Assembly (NCBI GenBank): GCA_003280655.1
Contig: QCEK01000002.1
Span: 62,001 to 126,000 of the forward strand
Source of the DNA: Prochlorococcus sp. AG-355-O17
GTDB taxonomy: Bacteria; Cyanobacteriota; Cyanobacteriia; PCC-6307; Cyanobiaceae
Length of the DNA stretch: 64,000 nucleotides
Reading direction: 5' to 3'
Part shown: in pieces, positions 52,616 through 62,468 of the stretch
Layout of the letters: each line of letters starts with the position of its first letter
Position numbering within the stretch: the stretch's first letter is position 1
The notes under the pieces: model-generated
Seen by the model: only the letters and a program-made list of their open reading frames with translations
What the model was told of the DNA's origin: nothing
Database searches by the model: none
Program-made: the position numbers and the translations under genes

Positions 52616-52801
52616 ATGATAGAAAACTTCAATCCCTTTATCTCATTGGGTGGTGATAACCAAAAAGTTAATCATATGGCTGAAGCGGCACTTGAAATGA
52701 ATTTAACTTGCAATGATTTAAAGAAGGATTTAAATTTAACTGATGGAGATGTAGTGGATATGTTGCAATTAGTCATGGATAGGTTTAAAAATAGTAATTA
52801 A
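52616..52801 (+). CDS. Hypothetical small protein
   Basis: 61 aa ORF. Confidence 0.5.
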   Translation: MIENFNPFISLGGDNQKVNHMAEAALEMNLTCNDLKKDLNLTDGDVVDMLQLVMDRFKNSN

Positions 52802-52847
52802 GTTTATATTTTTTATCTTTTAAACGCTATATATCTATTATTTTTTA

Positions 52848-53150
52848 ATGAAAACAGTACAAATTGAGTTTTCGAAATATGAATTAGTAAACTTTTTATG
52901 GCCTGAATTAATAGAAGACTACGGATTCGATAAAGCCAGAAAAATAGTTTCTCAAGCTATTGACTTACAAAAAATGAATGGGACTAAAAATAGCACCATG
53001 CCAATCATATTTTCAGGAACAGGAGGATTAGCTCTAATACCAATACAAATGCTAGAAAAAGAAAACTTTGAGATTAATTATGAAGATAATCAAGTTTTAA
53101 TATTTAATCTAAAAAGAAAGTCATTTCAAATCTTAAATGAAGCAAACTAA
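52848..53150 (+). CDS. Hypothetical protein
   Basis: 100 aa ORF. Confidence 0.55.
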   Translation: MKTVQIEFSKYELVNFLWPELIEDYGFDKARKIVSQAIDLQKMNGTKNSTMPIIFSGTGGLALIPIQMLEKENFEINYEDNQVLIFNLKRKSFQILNEAN

Positions 53151-53210
53151 TCTAAATTAGTAATTTCTCGATAAAGCCAAAAGTACCTTATAGTCTATTA
53201 AAACAATTAA

Positions 53211-53933
53211 TTGATAATGACTTTTGAAGCTACCTACCTTGGTTCAAATGGTTGGCTTATAAAATTTAAAAAAACAAATTTAATTATTGATCCCTGGCTC
53301 AAGGGAGATTTAATATTTCCTCCAGGTGATTGGTTTTTTAAAGGATCATTAGAAGAAGAAATTTCAATAGATAAAAATATAGATATTATTTTGTTAACCC
53401 AAGGATTACCTGACCACTGTCATGTTCCAACATTAGAAATGTTCAGAAAGGATATTCCTATAATTTGCCCTAAAAGTGCTGTTGAAACATTAAAAAAAAT
53501 TGGTTTTAGTTCAATTAAAGTGCTTAAGCCAACTGAAAAGACAAATCTTCTTAATTTAAGTTTTGAAGCAACTGCTGGGGCTCCAGTGCCGCAAATAGAA
53601 AACGGATATATTGTTAAAGACGATCTAGATAATGGGTTTTATATAGAACCCCATGGATATCTTGATGAAAATTTAAACAAGCAAAGTCTTGATGCAGTTA
53701 TTACTCCTACTAAAAATTTAGAATTACCCCTAGTTGGTTCTTTTGTAAAAGGTGCTGATGTAATCCCTAAATTGATTAACAAATTCAATCCAAAATATAT
53801 ACTTTCAAGTACCATAGGCGGAGATGCAAAATATTCAGGTTTTTTAAATAATTTTATTTCAGTTCAGGATTATGAAGAGGAATTAGATTGTAATCTTGTA
53901 GATCTAAAGAGTATGCAATCTATTATGATTTAA
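53211..53933 (+). CDS. MBL-fold metallo-hydrolase
   Basis: YLGSNGWLIKFKKTNLIIDPW, LTQGLPDHCHVPTLE (variant of the HxHxDH region). Confidence 0.8.
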   Translation: MIMTFEATYLGSNGWLIKFKKTNLIIDPWLKGDLIFPPGDWFFKGSLEEEISIDKNIDIILLTQGLPDHCHVPTLEMFRKDIPIICPKSAVETLKKIGFSSIKVLKPTEKTNLLNLSFEATAGAPVPQIENGYIVKDDLDNGFYIEPHGYLDENLNKQSLDAVITPTKNLELPLVGSFVKGADVIPKLINKFNPKYILSSTIGGDAKYSGFLNNFISVQDYEEELDCNLVDLKSMQSIMI

Positions 53934-54004
53934 ATCGATCCTAAAAGATCTTTAATTAATTCTTTTAGCTTGAAAGTAAATCTACTTTAAAAGGAGCTCA
54001 AAAA

Positions 54005-54370
54005 ATTTATTCATTTTTTATTACCTCAATACTTTTATTAGCTTTAAATAGTAGCTATGTATGTGAAAATTCAAAGCTTGATCTTGTTATGAGAAATAAT
54101 ATTAATGGTGATTTTTCCACAGTAAAAAAGATATCTGAGTTAAAGCCAGGAGCATTTATAAATATTAATTGGAATAAAAAAAAGCTTATGCTTCCATATT
54201 CTCTAAGAAAAGATTATATTTCCTTTACAGATAAAAAATGGGACTGGAGGTATCAATTTAATAAGGACGGATCGCCTGATATTAATAATCCTTCTTTATA
54301 CGAACTACTACCTTCTGGAGAGATTAAAACACATTTTTGTGAAACAGAGGATAACAAGCCAAACTTATAA
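54005..54370 (+). CDS. Hypothetical secreted protein; track start ATG 54089, proposed start ATT 54005
   Basis: In-frame upstream extension IYSFFITSILLLALNSSYVCENSKLDLV reads as a signal peptide; AGGAG is 8 nt upstream of ATT. Confidence 0.55.
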   Translation: MYSFFITSILLLALNSSYVCENSKLDLVMRNNINGDFSTVKKISELKPGAFININWNKKKLMLPYSLRKDYISFTDKKWDWRYQFNKDGSPDINNPSLYELLPSGEIKTHFCETEDNKPNL

Positions 54371-54420
54371 TTTCAAAATAAGTATTCTAGATTTTCTAAC
54401 TTCTAAACTTCTTTGTAAAG

Positions 54421-57027
54421 ATGAACAATCCAAAAAACCAAAATAATATTTCAAGATATGTAAAACTTGAAGATTACAAAGTTTTTGATTATGAAATTCC
54501 AGAAATTTTTTTGGACTTCGTAATTAAGAAAAATGCTGTAAATGTTACGACCAAACTAAAATTGGTTAAAAAAAATAAGAATACCAGAAATCTAATTCTT
54601 GATGGTACGGATATATTAATAAAAAAAATATTTATAGATGACTCACTACTGGGAAAGGAATACTACAAACAGCAAAAAAATAACCTAAAAATTGAAAATA
54701 TAAACAAAGATAATTTTTCATTAAAAATAGAAGGAATAATTAAACCTAAGGAAAATACATCCCTTTTAGGAATGTATGAGAGCAATGGAATTATAACTAC
54801 GCAATGTGAGGCGGAGGGATTTAGAAGGATAAGTTTTCACTCTGATAGGCCTGATATTCTAAGCAAATACACCGTGAGAATTGAAGCAGACAAGAATGAT
54901 TACCCCGTCTTACTTTCAAATGGTAACGTCGTAAAAGAAAATAATCTTTCAAATAATAGACATGAAATAATTTGGGAAGACCCATATCCGAAACCCTCAT
55001 ATCTATTTGCATTGGTAGCAGGAAAGCTTAATTGTGTAAAAGACAATTTCATAACAAAATCGAATAAAAAAGTAAAAATAAATATTTATGTTGAGTATGG
55101 CGATGAAAAATATGTTCAACATGCAATAAGTTCATTACAGAAATCTATGAAGTGGGACGAGGATAAATATAACCTTGAATACGATTTATCATTATTCAAT
55201 ATTGTTGCAGTCAGACACTTTAATATGGGAGCAATGGAAAATAAAAGTCTCAATATTTTCAACTCAAAACTAATACTCGCTAATTCTGAAACAACCACTG
55301 ATGAAGAATTAGAAAGAATAGAGGGCGTGATCGCCCATGAATACTTTCATAATTGGACGGGGAATAGAGTGACTTGTAGGGATTGGTTTCAGCTATCTCT
55401 AAAAGAGGGCTTAACAGTATTCAGAGATCAACAATTCACTGCAGACGTTCATAATCGTGAAATCAAGAGACTTGATGATGCTAAATTTCTTAGGAGAAAT
55501 CAATTTAGAGAGGATTCTGGTCCAACATCACATCCTGTAATGCCAGAGAGATACCAAGAAATAGACAATTTCTATACGACCACGATTTACGAGAAAGGAG
55601 CAGAAATAATCAGAATGCTTAATAAGCTTGTAAAAGATGAAAATTTCTATAGAGGATTTAGTAATTACATCTCAACATATGATGGAAAGGCTGCAACAAT
55701 AGACCAATTTGTCGATAAAATTTTAGAGCACAATAAGGAAATAGATCCTGAAAAATTTAAAATCTGGTACAAACAAAATGGGACTCCAAAAATTAAATTC
55801 AAGAGAATCTGGGATCAAACAGGCGAAAAACTTACAATTGAAGCCTCACAAAGTAATCCAATAAAGAAGAACCCAAATAATGATCTACCACTAATAATTC
55901 CTATAAGTCTGGCTATATTTTGCGATGATAATAAAACGATAAAAAAAACAGTTGTTTTAAAAACAAAAAAACAAGAATTTATTTTTAGGAATGTAAGATC
56001 TCACATCCAAATTCCTTTAGTAACTTATTTTCGCGAATTCTCTTCACCTGTTGAGTGGGAATCAGATACTACCTTGGATGAAAAATTTTTAATCTTAAAA
56101 TATGAAAAAGATTTTTTTACACTATCTAATACTGTAAAAGTATTTTATAAAAAAATTATTTTATGCAGATTAGATGAAAAACCAAATCATAAGATTGAAA
56201 ATAAATTAATAAGCACCTTAATATCATTTATAAAAAATAAAGATATTAATTTATCCCTTTTATCAGAATTACTAAGTATTCCGACATTTGCTGAAATTGA
56301 ATCAGAGATGGAAAATATAGACCCTTTAAAGATATATAAAACTATTGACGAATTAAATCACTTATTCGGTACCAAATTAAAAGAAGAATTATATTTTAAG
56401 CTCCAAGAAATAGAGAAAAATCTAGATAAAGTTTGGCCAGAAGGTAAAAATGAAAGAAAACTAATCGAAACTATTTGGAAACTACTCTTACACAGTAATG
56501 ATGAGGAAATTAAATGCAAAATAATTTGTTATGTCGATAGTAATTCGATGACGCTAGCAAAAGCTGCATTGAATTCTTTCAGTAGGATTAATTGTCCTGA
56601 AAGAAAAATTATTTCAAATATATTCTTTAATAAATGGAAAAATAATAGTGTCGTTTTGGATAGTTGGTTCTCATTCAATGCATCTATAGATATTGATAAA
56701 AAAACAAACAACATTGAAAAATTATTTGAAAATAAGTTTTTTGATTCAAAATCACCAAACACTTTAAGAGCTATATTAAATACTTTCGTAACAAGAAATA
56801 GTAATTTTCATGCAATAGATGGTTCTGGTTATAAATATATTGCAAAAAAGATAATTGAATTTGATAAATTAAATCCAATCGTAATTTCCCGTTTTGTGAA
56901 AGTATTTAGTAGATACAATTATTATTCCGACCCTTACAAAAGTAATATGGTAGAAACAATAAAGCAGATTAAAAAAAATAAACTATCAACAAATACTAAA
57001 GAAGTATTAGATGCAATAATAGAGTGA
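54421..57027 (+). CDS. pepN: Aminopeptidase N
   Basis: GAMENKSLNIFN, VIAHEYFHNWTGNRVTCRDWFQLSLKEGLTVFRDQ (HExxHx18E). Confidence 0.97.
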   Translation: MNNPKNQNNISRYVKLEDYKVFDYEIPEIFLDFVIKKNAVNVTTKLKLVKKNKNTRNLILDGTDILIKKIFIDDSLLGKEYYKQQKNNLKIENINKDNFSLKIEGIIKPKENTSLLGMYESNGIITTQCEAEGFRRISFHSDRPDILSKYTVRIEADKNDYPVLLSNGNVVKENNLSNNRHEIIWEDPYPKPSYLFALVAGKLNCVKDNFITKSNKKVKINIYVEYGDEKYVQHAISSLQKSMKWDEDKYNLEYDLSLFNIVAVRHFNMGAMENKSLNIFNSKLILANSETTTDEELERIEGVIAHEYFHNWTGNRVTCRDWFQLSLKEGLTVFRDQQFTADVHNREIKRLDDAKFLRRNQFREDSGPTSHPVMPERYQEIDNFYTTTIYEKGAEIIRMLNKLVKDENFYRGFSNYISTYDGKAATIDQFVDKILEHNKEIDPEKFKIWYKQNGTPKIKFKRIWDQTGEKLTIEASQSNPIKKNPNNDLPLIIPISLAIFCDDNKTIKKTVVLKTKKQEFIFRNVRSHIQIPLVTYFREFSSPVEWESDTTLDEKFLILKYEKDFFTLSNTVKVFYKKIILCRLDEKPNHKIENKLISTLISFIKNKDINLSLLSELLSIPTFAEIESEMENIDPLKIYKTIDELNHLFGTKLKEELYFKLQEIEKNLDKVWPEGKNERKLIETIWKLLLHSNDEEIKCKIICYVDSNSMTLAKAALNSFSRINCPERKIISNIFFNKWKNNSVVLDSWFSFNASIDIDKKTNNIEKLFENKFFDSKSPNTLRAILNTFVTRNSNFHAIDGSGYKYIAKKIIEFDKLNPIVISRFVKVFSRYNYYSDPYKSNMVETIKQIKKNKLSTNTKEVLDAIIE

Positions 57028-57041
57028 TTAATTAATGTTAT

Positions 57042-57263
57042 TTAACTAAATATAATAATAACAATTGTAAATATTAAAAATAAAATAAATAAAATATACT
57101 TATTACTAAAAATATAATCAAATACATTTTTATTATTATCTTTATTCCACTTTTTATTTACGTATTCCTTAGTTATAAATTTATTAGGTCTGCCACAATA
57201 TAAACATGTTGGGGATGTTTTTAAGACAAAATTTTTACATTGGGGGCACTTTTTTTTTTCCAT
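57042..57263 (-). CDS. Small zinc-ribbon protein with C-terminal TM
   Basis: KKCPQCKNFVLKTSPTCLYCGRPN (two CxxC knuckles) and a hydrophobic C-terminus. Confidence 0.7.
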   Translation of the reverse strand: MEKKKCPQCKNFVLKTSPTCLYCGRPNKFITKEYVNKKWNKDNNKNVFDYIFSNKYILFILFLIFTIVIIIFS

Positions 57264-57428
57264 AATTTAATCTTAGTGAATAAAATTTAAATCAGAAACA
57301 ATAAATAAAATAAGTAATTTAAATTTTATTTATTATATTTTGAATAATTAAATATCATTGCAAAAAAAAAATTGATTCTAACTATTTAAAAAAATTCAAT
57401 ATAATGAAAAATTAGTATTTGGTTCGAA

Positions 57429-57590
57429 ATGTTTGCTATTGCACTTGGAATGTCCCCTATTGAAAAAATCACTGTTGCAATATCTGCTTCAATTTTTATA
57501 ATCGCCTTTACATGGGTCTCGATTAAGGGAGATTTAAGAAAACTTGCTAATGAACTAATTGAAGATAATGAAAATAATCAGGATAATTAA
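57429..57590 (+). CDS. Small single-TM protein, 53 aa
   Basis: MFAIALGMSPIEKITVAISASIFIIAFTWVSIKGDLRKLANELIEDNENNQDN. Confidence 0.55.
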   Translation: MFAIALGMSPIEKITVAISASIFIIAFTWVSIKGDLRKLANELIEDNENNQDN

Positions 57591-57604
57591 AAAAATCTTT
57601 TAAC

Positions 57605-57847
57605 CTAATTTGCATGCAAACTAGGATAATCAATAATATGCCTAATTTCTTTTAGAGAAGAACCATAGATTTTTTCACCATTTAAGTGAACACCAATCCA
57701 TTTTTCCTTTTGATTAAAAAAATTACTTTTAGTAGTATTCGTCTCGAGATAATCTTTATTACCCCAATTTAAAGTTATATCCCAGCCTTTATAATTTTCT
57801 ATCATTGTGAAATAAAGAACATACTCAAATAATACCCAGAGAGACAT
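57605..57847 (-). CDS. Hypothetical protein
   Basis: 80 aa ORF; likely internal start at MIENYKGWDI. Confidence 0.5.
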   Translation of the reverse strand: MSLWVLFEYVLYFTMIENYKGWDITLNWGNKDYLETNTTKSNFFNQKEKWIGVHLNGEKIYGSSLKEIRHIIDYPSLHAN

Positions 57848-57898
57848 AGAACAAAAACAAAGGAAATAAGTATTTTTTTCGTTATTTTTATTTAATAT

Positions 57899-59074
57899 TT
57901 ATGTAGTACTGACTTTTATTTTACGAGCAGCTTCATCTGCATTTTTTCTAGCCAAATTAATGTCTGAATTTGATGAGAGAACAACACCCATTCTTCTGCC
58001 TTTTCTGGAAACTGGTTTGCCAAATATGAGCACTTTAGTCTTTTCAAATTCTAATGCTTCATTAAGACCCTCATAAATAGGATTTAGATACTCTTGGTTA
58101 GAGAGTATAACTCTGGTTGCAGAGGGTTCTATTAGATCTATATGCGGTATTGGTAAATTTAAAAAAGCCCTTAAATGTAATTCAAATTCATTAATATTTT
58201 GACTAACTAATGTAACCATACCAGTGTCGTGTGGTCTTGGAGATAATTCTGAAAATATAACCTCACTTCCTTTTATAAAAAACTCTACTCCGTATAATCC
58301 AGCTCCATTAAGGTTATTTAATATTCTACTTGTCATTCTCTTAGCTTCAGTAATTAAGGACTCCTTGATCTCTAAAGGTTGCCAACTAGATTGGTAGTCT
58401 CCATTAGATTGAAGATGTCCAATTGGTAAACAAAAAATATTTTCACCATTTTCTTTTCTTACAGTTAGAAGAGTAAACTCAAAATCAAAATTAATAAATT
58501 CTTCAATAATTACACCTTTAACATTTCCTCTTGAATTTGCTTGTGCCTGTTTCCAAGCATTTTGTAAGTCATTTTTTGTTTCAACCAAACTCTGCCCTTT
58601 TCCTGAAGAGCTCATTAAAGGCTTAAGTAAAAGTGGGAATCCAATTTCATCTGCTTTTTTTCCTAAATCACTAAATTCAAAAATATAATCAAACTTTGCA
58701 GTTTTAATTTTTAAATCTCTAGAAGCTAAGTCTCTAATTTTATCTCTATTCATTGTAATTTCTACAGTTCTGGCGTTGGGAACAATATTAAATCCTTCAT
58801 CCTCGAGTTCTTTTAAGGCTTCAATTGAAAGTGCCTCTATTTCAGGTACAACATAGTCAGGCTTAAATTCTTTTATGACATTTTTTAAAATATTTTTATC
58901 TCCCATATCAATTACTCTTGAGTAATCAGCAACTTGCATTGCAGGTGCTTTTTCATATCGATCAATTGCAATTACTTCTAATCCTAATCTTTTGGATTCT
59001 ATTACTAATTCTTTTCCAAGCTCGCCACTACCAAGCAATAAAATTCTCTTTTTAGAAAAAATTGATTCCTTCAT
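57899..59074 (-). CDS. purT: Formate-dependent phosphoribosylglycinamide formyltransferase
   Basis: RILLLGSGELGKELVIESKRLGLEVIAIDRYEKAPAMQVAD; ATP-grasp MSSSGKGQS, ELSPRPHDTGMVTL. Confidence 0.97.
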   Translation of the reverse strand: MKESIFSKKRILLLGSGELGKELVIESKRLGLEVIAIDRYEKAPAMQVADYSRVIDMGDKNILKNVIKEFKPDYVVPEIEALSIEALKELEDEGFNIVPNARTVEITMNRDKIRDLASRDLKIKTAKFDYIFEFSDLGKKADEIGFPLLLKPLMSSSGKGQSLVETKNDLQNAWKQAQANSRGNVKGVIIEEFINFDFEFTLLTVRKENGENIFCLPIGHLQSNGDYQSSWQPLEIKESLITEAKRMTSRILNNLNGAGLYGVEFFIKGSEVIFSELSPRPHDTGMVTLVSQNINEFELHLRAFLNLPIPHIDLIEPSATRVILSNQEYLNPIYEGLNEALEFEKTKVLIFGKPVSRKGRRMGVVLSSNSDINLARKNADEAARKIKVSTT

Positions 59075-59085
59075 ATATATAAAAC

Positions 59086-59328
59086 TTATTTCTCATCACC
59101 AGAAGGTTGTGAAGATGTATCATCTGTAATTTTTTTTTCTTTAGAAAAACTAAATAAAAAATTTCTACCATACCAATTTTGACTTCGCATGCTATTAGTT
59201 ATTGATCTTGAAATTGCTCCTAAAAAAAAGATTCCAATCATTGCCCAAATTATTCTTTCTAAAGCAATTGCAGGTGAAAAACCTTGACCGGAATTAATAA
59301 TTTCAGTAAGTGGGTCTAAAGGGTCCAA
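59086..59328 (-). CDS. Hypothetical membrane protein
   Basis: 80 aa, one TM segment. Confidence 0.55.
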   Translation of the reverse strand: MDPLDPLTEIINSGQGFSPAIALERIIWAMIGIFFLGAISRSITNSMRSQNWYGRNFLFSFSKEKKITDDTSSQPSGDEK

Positions 59329-59473
59329 AATAAAACTGATTAATAATCTTAATTATAAAGGGTTAAATAAATGAAAAATTAAATTTTATGAAAGAAATAA
59401 ACAAAACCATCTTATAAATTAAACACATTAAAGTCTATACAATGTTATCTTCAAAGGGTGATTTTTTTTAGAC

Positions 59474-59953
59474 ATGCAAGTTGACGTACGAAATACTACT
59501 GTTCTTTCCGCAGACGGATCATCCATAAAACTAGGTGAATATTCAGGGGAAGTGATTTTAGTTGTTAATGTAGCTAGTTATTGTGGAAATACTGCTCAGT
59601 ATGAGGATCTTCAAAAGCTACATGATTTATATTCAAGCAAAGGGCTAAGAGTACTTGCATTCCCTTGTAATGATTTTGGGAAACAAGAACCCGACTCTAT
59701 TTCAGAAATAAAAGATTTTTGCACAACAAAATATGGAGTTAAGTTTGAAATCTATGAAAAAGTTCATGCCAAAGGCAACACTACAGAACCATACACAACC
59801 CTTAACAAAGTTGAACCTGAAGGAGATGTTGAATGGAATTTCGAGAAGTTTCTGATAGGGAAAGATAGTAAAGTAATTGCAAGATTCAAGCCAGGTGTTA
59901 AACCATTTGACGAAAACTTAATAGCAGCTATAGAAGTAGCTTTAGATTCATAA
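59474..59953 (+). CDS. Glutathione peroxidase family protein
   Basis: VILVVNVASYCGNTAQYEDLQKLHDLYSSKGLRVLAFPCNDFGKQEPDS; Cys form. Confidence 0.95.
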   Translation: MQVDVRNTTVLSADGSSIKLGEYSGEVILVVNVASYCGNTAQYEDLQKLHDLYSSKGLRVLAFPCNDFGKQEPDSISEIKDFCTTKYGVKFEIYEKVHAKGNTTEPYTTLNKVEPEGDVEWNFEKFLIGKDSKVIARFKPGVKPFDENLIAAIEVALDS

Positions 59954-60085
59954 AAACCTTTTTATAATTCAAATTAAAATATTAAAAATAAAGATTTTTT
60001 ATATTTAATTAAAAAAAAATTATTATAAAATTTCTTTTTTTTTAGGATTCAGGTTTGCCCAATATTCTTTAATTTATTTTAAATC

Positions 60086-60553
60086 TTATTTATTATCAGA
60101 ATCAACTTCTACGTCTATTATTTCATCTTTAACAGTTCTTTTTTTACGTTTAATTGATTTTACTTCTGACTCTACCGTTTCTTCTTTAACTTCACTTTTT
60201 TCTGGTTCCTCTGATTTTACTTCCGATTCTACTGTTTCTACTTGAACTTCACTTCCTTCTGATTCCTCTGATTTTACTTCCGATTCTACTGTTTCTTCTT
60301 TAACTTCACTTTTTTCTGGTTCCTCTGATTTTACTTCCGATTCTACTGTTTCTAATTGAACTTCACTTCCTTCTGATTCCTCTGATTTTACTTCTGAATT
60401 TGCTGAGCTTTGATCTTCATCTTTACTTAAGAGGAACTTTAATAGTTTTTTGAATAATAAGAAACTTTTTTCAACTCTTTTTGGACCTAAAATTGAAAGC
60501 AAAATTACTAATATTATGAATATTTCAGGTGAATTTAAACCTAATAGTTTCAT
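60086..60553 (-). CDS. TatA/B-like protein with acidic tandem-repeat tail
   Basis: MKLLGLNSPEIFIILVILLSILGPKRVEKSFLLFKKLLKFL resembles TatA/B/E; then ~19-aa repeats SEVKSEE[SP]E[GK]SEV[QK].ETVE. Confidence 0.7.
   Translation of the reverse strand: MKLLGLNSPEIFIILVILLSILGPKRVEKSFLLFKKLLKFLLSKDEDQSSANSEVKSEESEGSEVQLETVESEVKSEEPEKSEVKEETVESEVKSEESEGSEVQVETVESEVKSEEPEKSEVKEETVESEVKSIKRKKRTVKDEIIDVEVDSDNK
60160..60395. repeat. Tandem repeat, 57-bp units in a 114-bp higher-order period
   Basis: ctgattttacttccgattctactgtttct recurs at 60211 and 60325 (114 bp apart), with alternating 57-bp variants. Confidence 0.9.
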
Positions 60554-60600
60554 AAAATTTAATATTCTATTTATATTTTAGTACATGCTAAAAATTTAAT

Positions 60601-61038
60601 CTAATTATTCTCAAAAGTTGGTAAATAGAGTTCCCTATTTGATGCAATTAAACCTTCTTCTTTAAAAAAAATCTCTAGGTCTTTTAGATCCTTTATATCA
60701 ACAAATTCACCACAATTATCTAATATATTATTGTGGGTAAAATTCCATAAATCAGCCAAATATTCGTCATCATCTGGAAATGCTACAAATTTCAAATATG
60801 TATTATTCAAAGCATATTCACTAGCAAAATCAGAATCTAACCCTTCCCTCTTAGCATCACAAAAAACTTTAGCAAATCTTTTGCCTACCGAAGTTTGGGC
60901 ACTTGATAAATCTAAATTACCTTGCGTAGCATATACATTTATTGGTGCAATAAAAATAATTATTGGAAGAAAAATAGATACTAATATAAACAAGAAAAAG
61001 TTTCCTTTTTTAAATTTCAACTCTGCATAAACTAGCAA
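60601..61038 (-). CDS. Hypothetical secreted protein with two conserved Cys
   Basis: Hydrophobic N-terminal segment; FAKVFCDAKREGLDSDFASEYALNNTYLKF...DNCGEFVDI, similar to 41578-41979. Confidence 0.6.
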   Translation of the reverse strand: MLVYAELKFKKGNFFLFILVSIFLPIIIFIAPINVYATQGNLDLSSAQTSVGKRFAKVFCDAKREGLDSDFASEYALNNTYLKFVAFPDDDEYLADLWNFTHNNILDNCGEFVDIKDLKDLEIFFKEEGLIASNRELYLPTFENN

Positions 61039-61165
61039 AAAAAAGAATCAAATAGGACTATTTAAGTAAAAGCACTCATTATAAATTAAGAAATAAATAG
61101 AAAACATAAAATCATCTCCATATTTGAATTTATAATAAATAAAGATTAAATAAATTTAAAATTAT

Positions 61166-62173
61166 ATGTCTTCAAATATAAGGCTAAAAGGAAGGGGAGT
61201 TAACAGGATAATTACGAGTAAGGTAATGCTATCGCCATTAGCAGGAGTTACAGATAACATTTTTAGACGACTTGTACGTAAATGGGCTCCAAACTCTTTA
61301 CTTTTTACAGAAATGATAAATGCCACAAGACTTAAAAAAGGATATGGCACACAAAAAATCAATCAAATAGATTTAGAAGAAGGTCCAATTGGAGTACAAA
61401 TATTTGATAATAGGCCATATGCTGTATCTGAAGCTGCAAAACAAGCTGAGGACTCCGGAGCTTTCTTAATTGATATAAATATGGGATGTCCAGTAAAAAA
61501 AATTGCAAAGAAAGGTGGAGGCAGTGCCTTAATTAAAGACCGAAAACTCGCTATAAAATTAGTCAAAAATGTTGTAAAAGCTGTTAGGGTTCCAGTAACA
61601 GTAAAAACACGACTCGGATGGGATAGTAAAGAAGAAAATATAGAGGATTTCTTATTTAAACTTCAAGATGCGGGAGCAACGATGATCACACTTCATGGAA
61701 GAACTAGAAAACAGGGTTTTTCAGGCAAGTCAGATTGGGAAATGATCGGGAGACTTAAAAAGTTGTTGGAAATTCCAGTAATTGCTAATGGAGATATCAA
61801 AAATCCAGATGACGCTTTTAATTGTTTAAAAAAAACAAATGCTGATGGTGTAATGATTGGACGAGGAATTTTAGGATCCCCATGGAAAATAGGAGAAATA
61901 GATTATGCCCTTAGAGAAAATAAAAATTTTAAAGAACCAAACGCAGAAGAAAAACTATATTTAATTATTGAGCATCTTGATGAATTAATAAAAGAAAAAG
62001 GAGATCACGGATTGCTAATTGCAAGGAAACATATCTCATGGACATGCAAAGACTTTAAAGGAGCATCAAATTTGAGAAATAATTTGGTCAGAGCTGTTGA
62101 TAAAAATGAAGTTAAAAATTTAATAATTAAAATGATTAAAACTTTGAATAATGAAAAAAATAGATTATCTTAA
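61166..62173 (+). CDS. dus: tRNA-dihydrouridine synthase
   Basis: LSPLAGVTDNIFRRLVRKW, DINMGCPVKKIAKKGGGSAL, VKTRLGWD, LHGRTRKQGFSG, VIANGDI. Confidence 0.95.
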   Translation: MSSNIRLKGRGVNRIITSKVMLSPLAGVTDNIFRRLVRKWAPNSLLFTEMINATRLKKGYGTQKINQIDLEEGPIGVQIFDNRPYAVSEAAKQAEDSGAFLIDINMGCPVKKIAKKGGGSALIKDRKLAIKLVKNVVKAVRVPVTVKTRLGWDSKEENIEDFLFKLQDAGATMITLHGRTRKQGFSGKSDWEMIGRLKKLLEIPVIANGDIKNPDDAFNCLKKTNADGVMIGRGILGSPWKIGEIDYALRENKNFKEPNAEEKLYLIIEHLDELIKEKGDHGLLIARKHISWTCKDFKGASNLRNNLVRAVDKNEVKNLIIKMIKTLNNEKNRLS

Positions 62174-62191
62174 AACAAATTTATTTTTTAA

Positions 62192-62449
62192 ATGAAAAGT
62201 ATTAGTAAAGAGACAAGTAAAAGAGTTTGTGATCACATGAACAATGATCACATAGATTCAGTGTACAAATATCTTATTCATTATGGGAAGATATCAAGAT
62301 TTGAGAATGCTTATATGGAAGAAATTAATAATAGTTATATAAAAATCAATTACGATGGCCAATCAGCAATTATCAATTTTAAAAATGAAATATCTGAAGA
62401 AGAAATTCATTCAACTTTAGTATCAATGATTAAAGACATTAAAAAATAA
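62192..62449 (+). CDS. DUF2470-domain protein
   Basis: VCDHMNNDHIDSVYKYLIHYG: HMNxDHxDs motif. Confidence 0.85.
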   Translation: MKSISKETSKRVCDHMNNDHIDSVYKYLIHYGKISRFENAYMEEINNSYIKINYDGQSAIINFKNEISEEEIHSTLVSMIKDIKK

Positions 62450-62468
62450 AATAATTTAAAAAAAAATT

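Noticed and set aside
54821-56762. Minus-strand ORFs 54821-55012, 55116-55298, 56529-56762
   Set aside because: Antisense inside pepN.
60160-60395. Possible CRISPR array
   Set aside because: Units are contiguous coding repeats (57/114 bp) without unique spacers, in frame within a protein.
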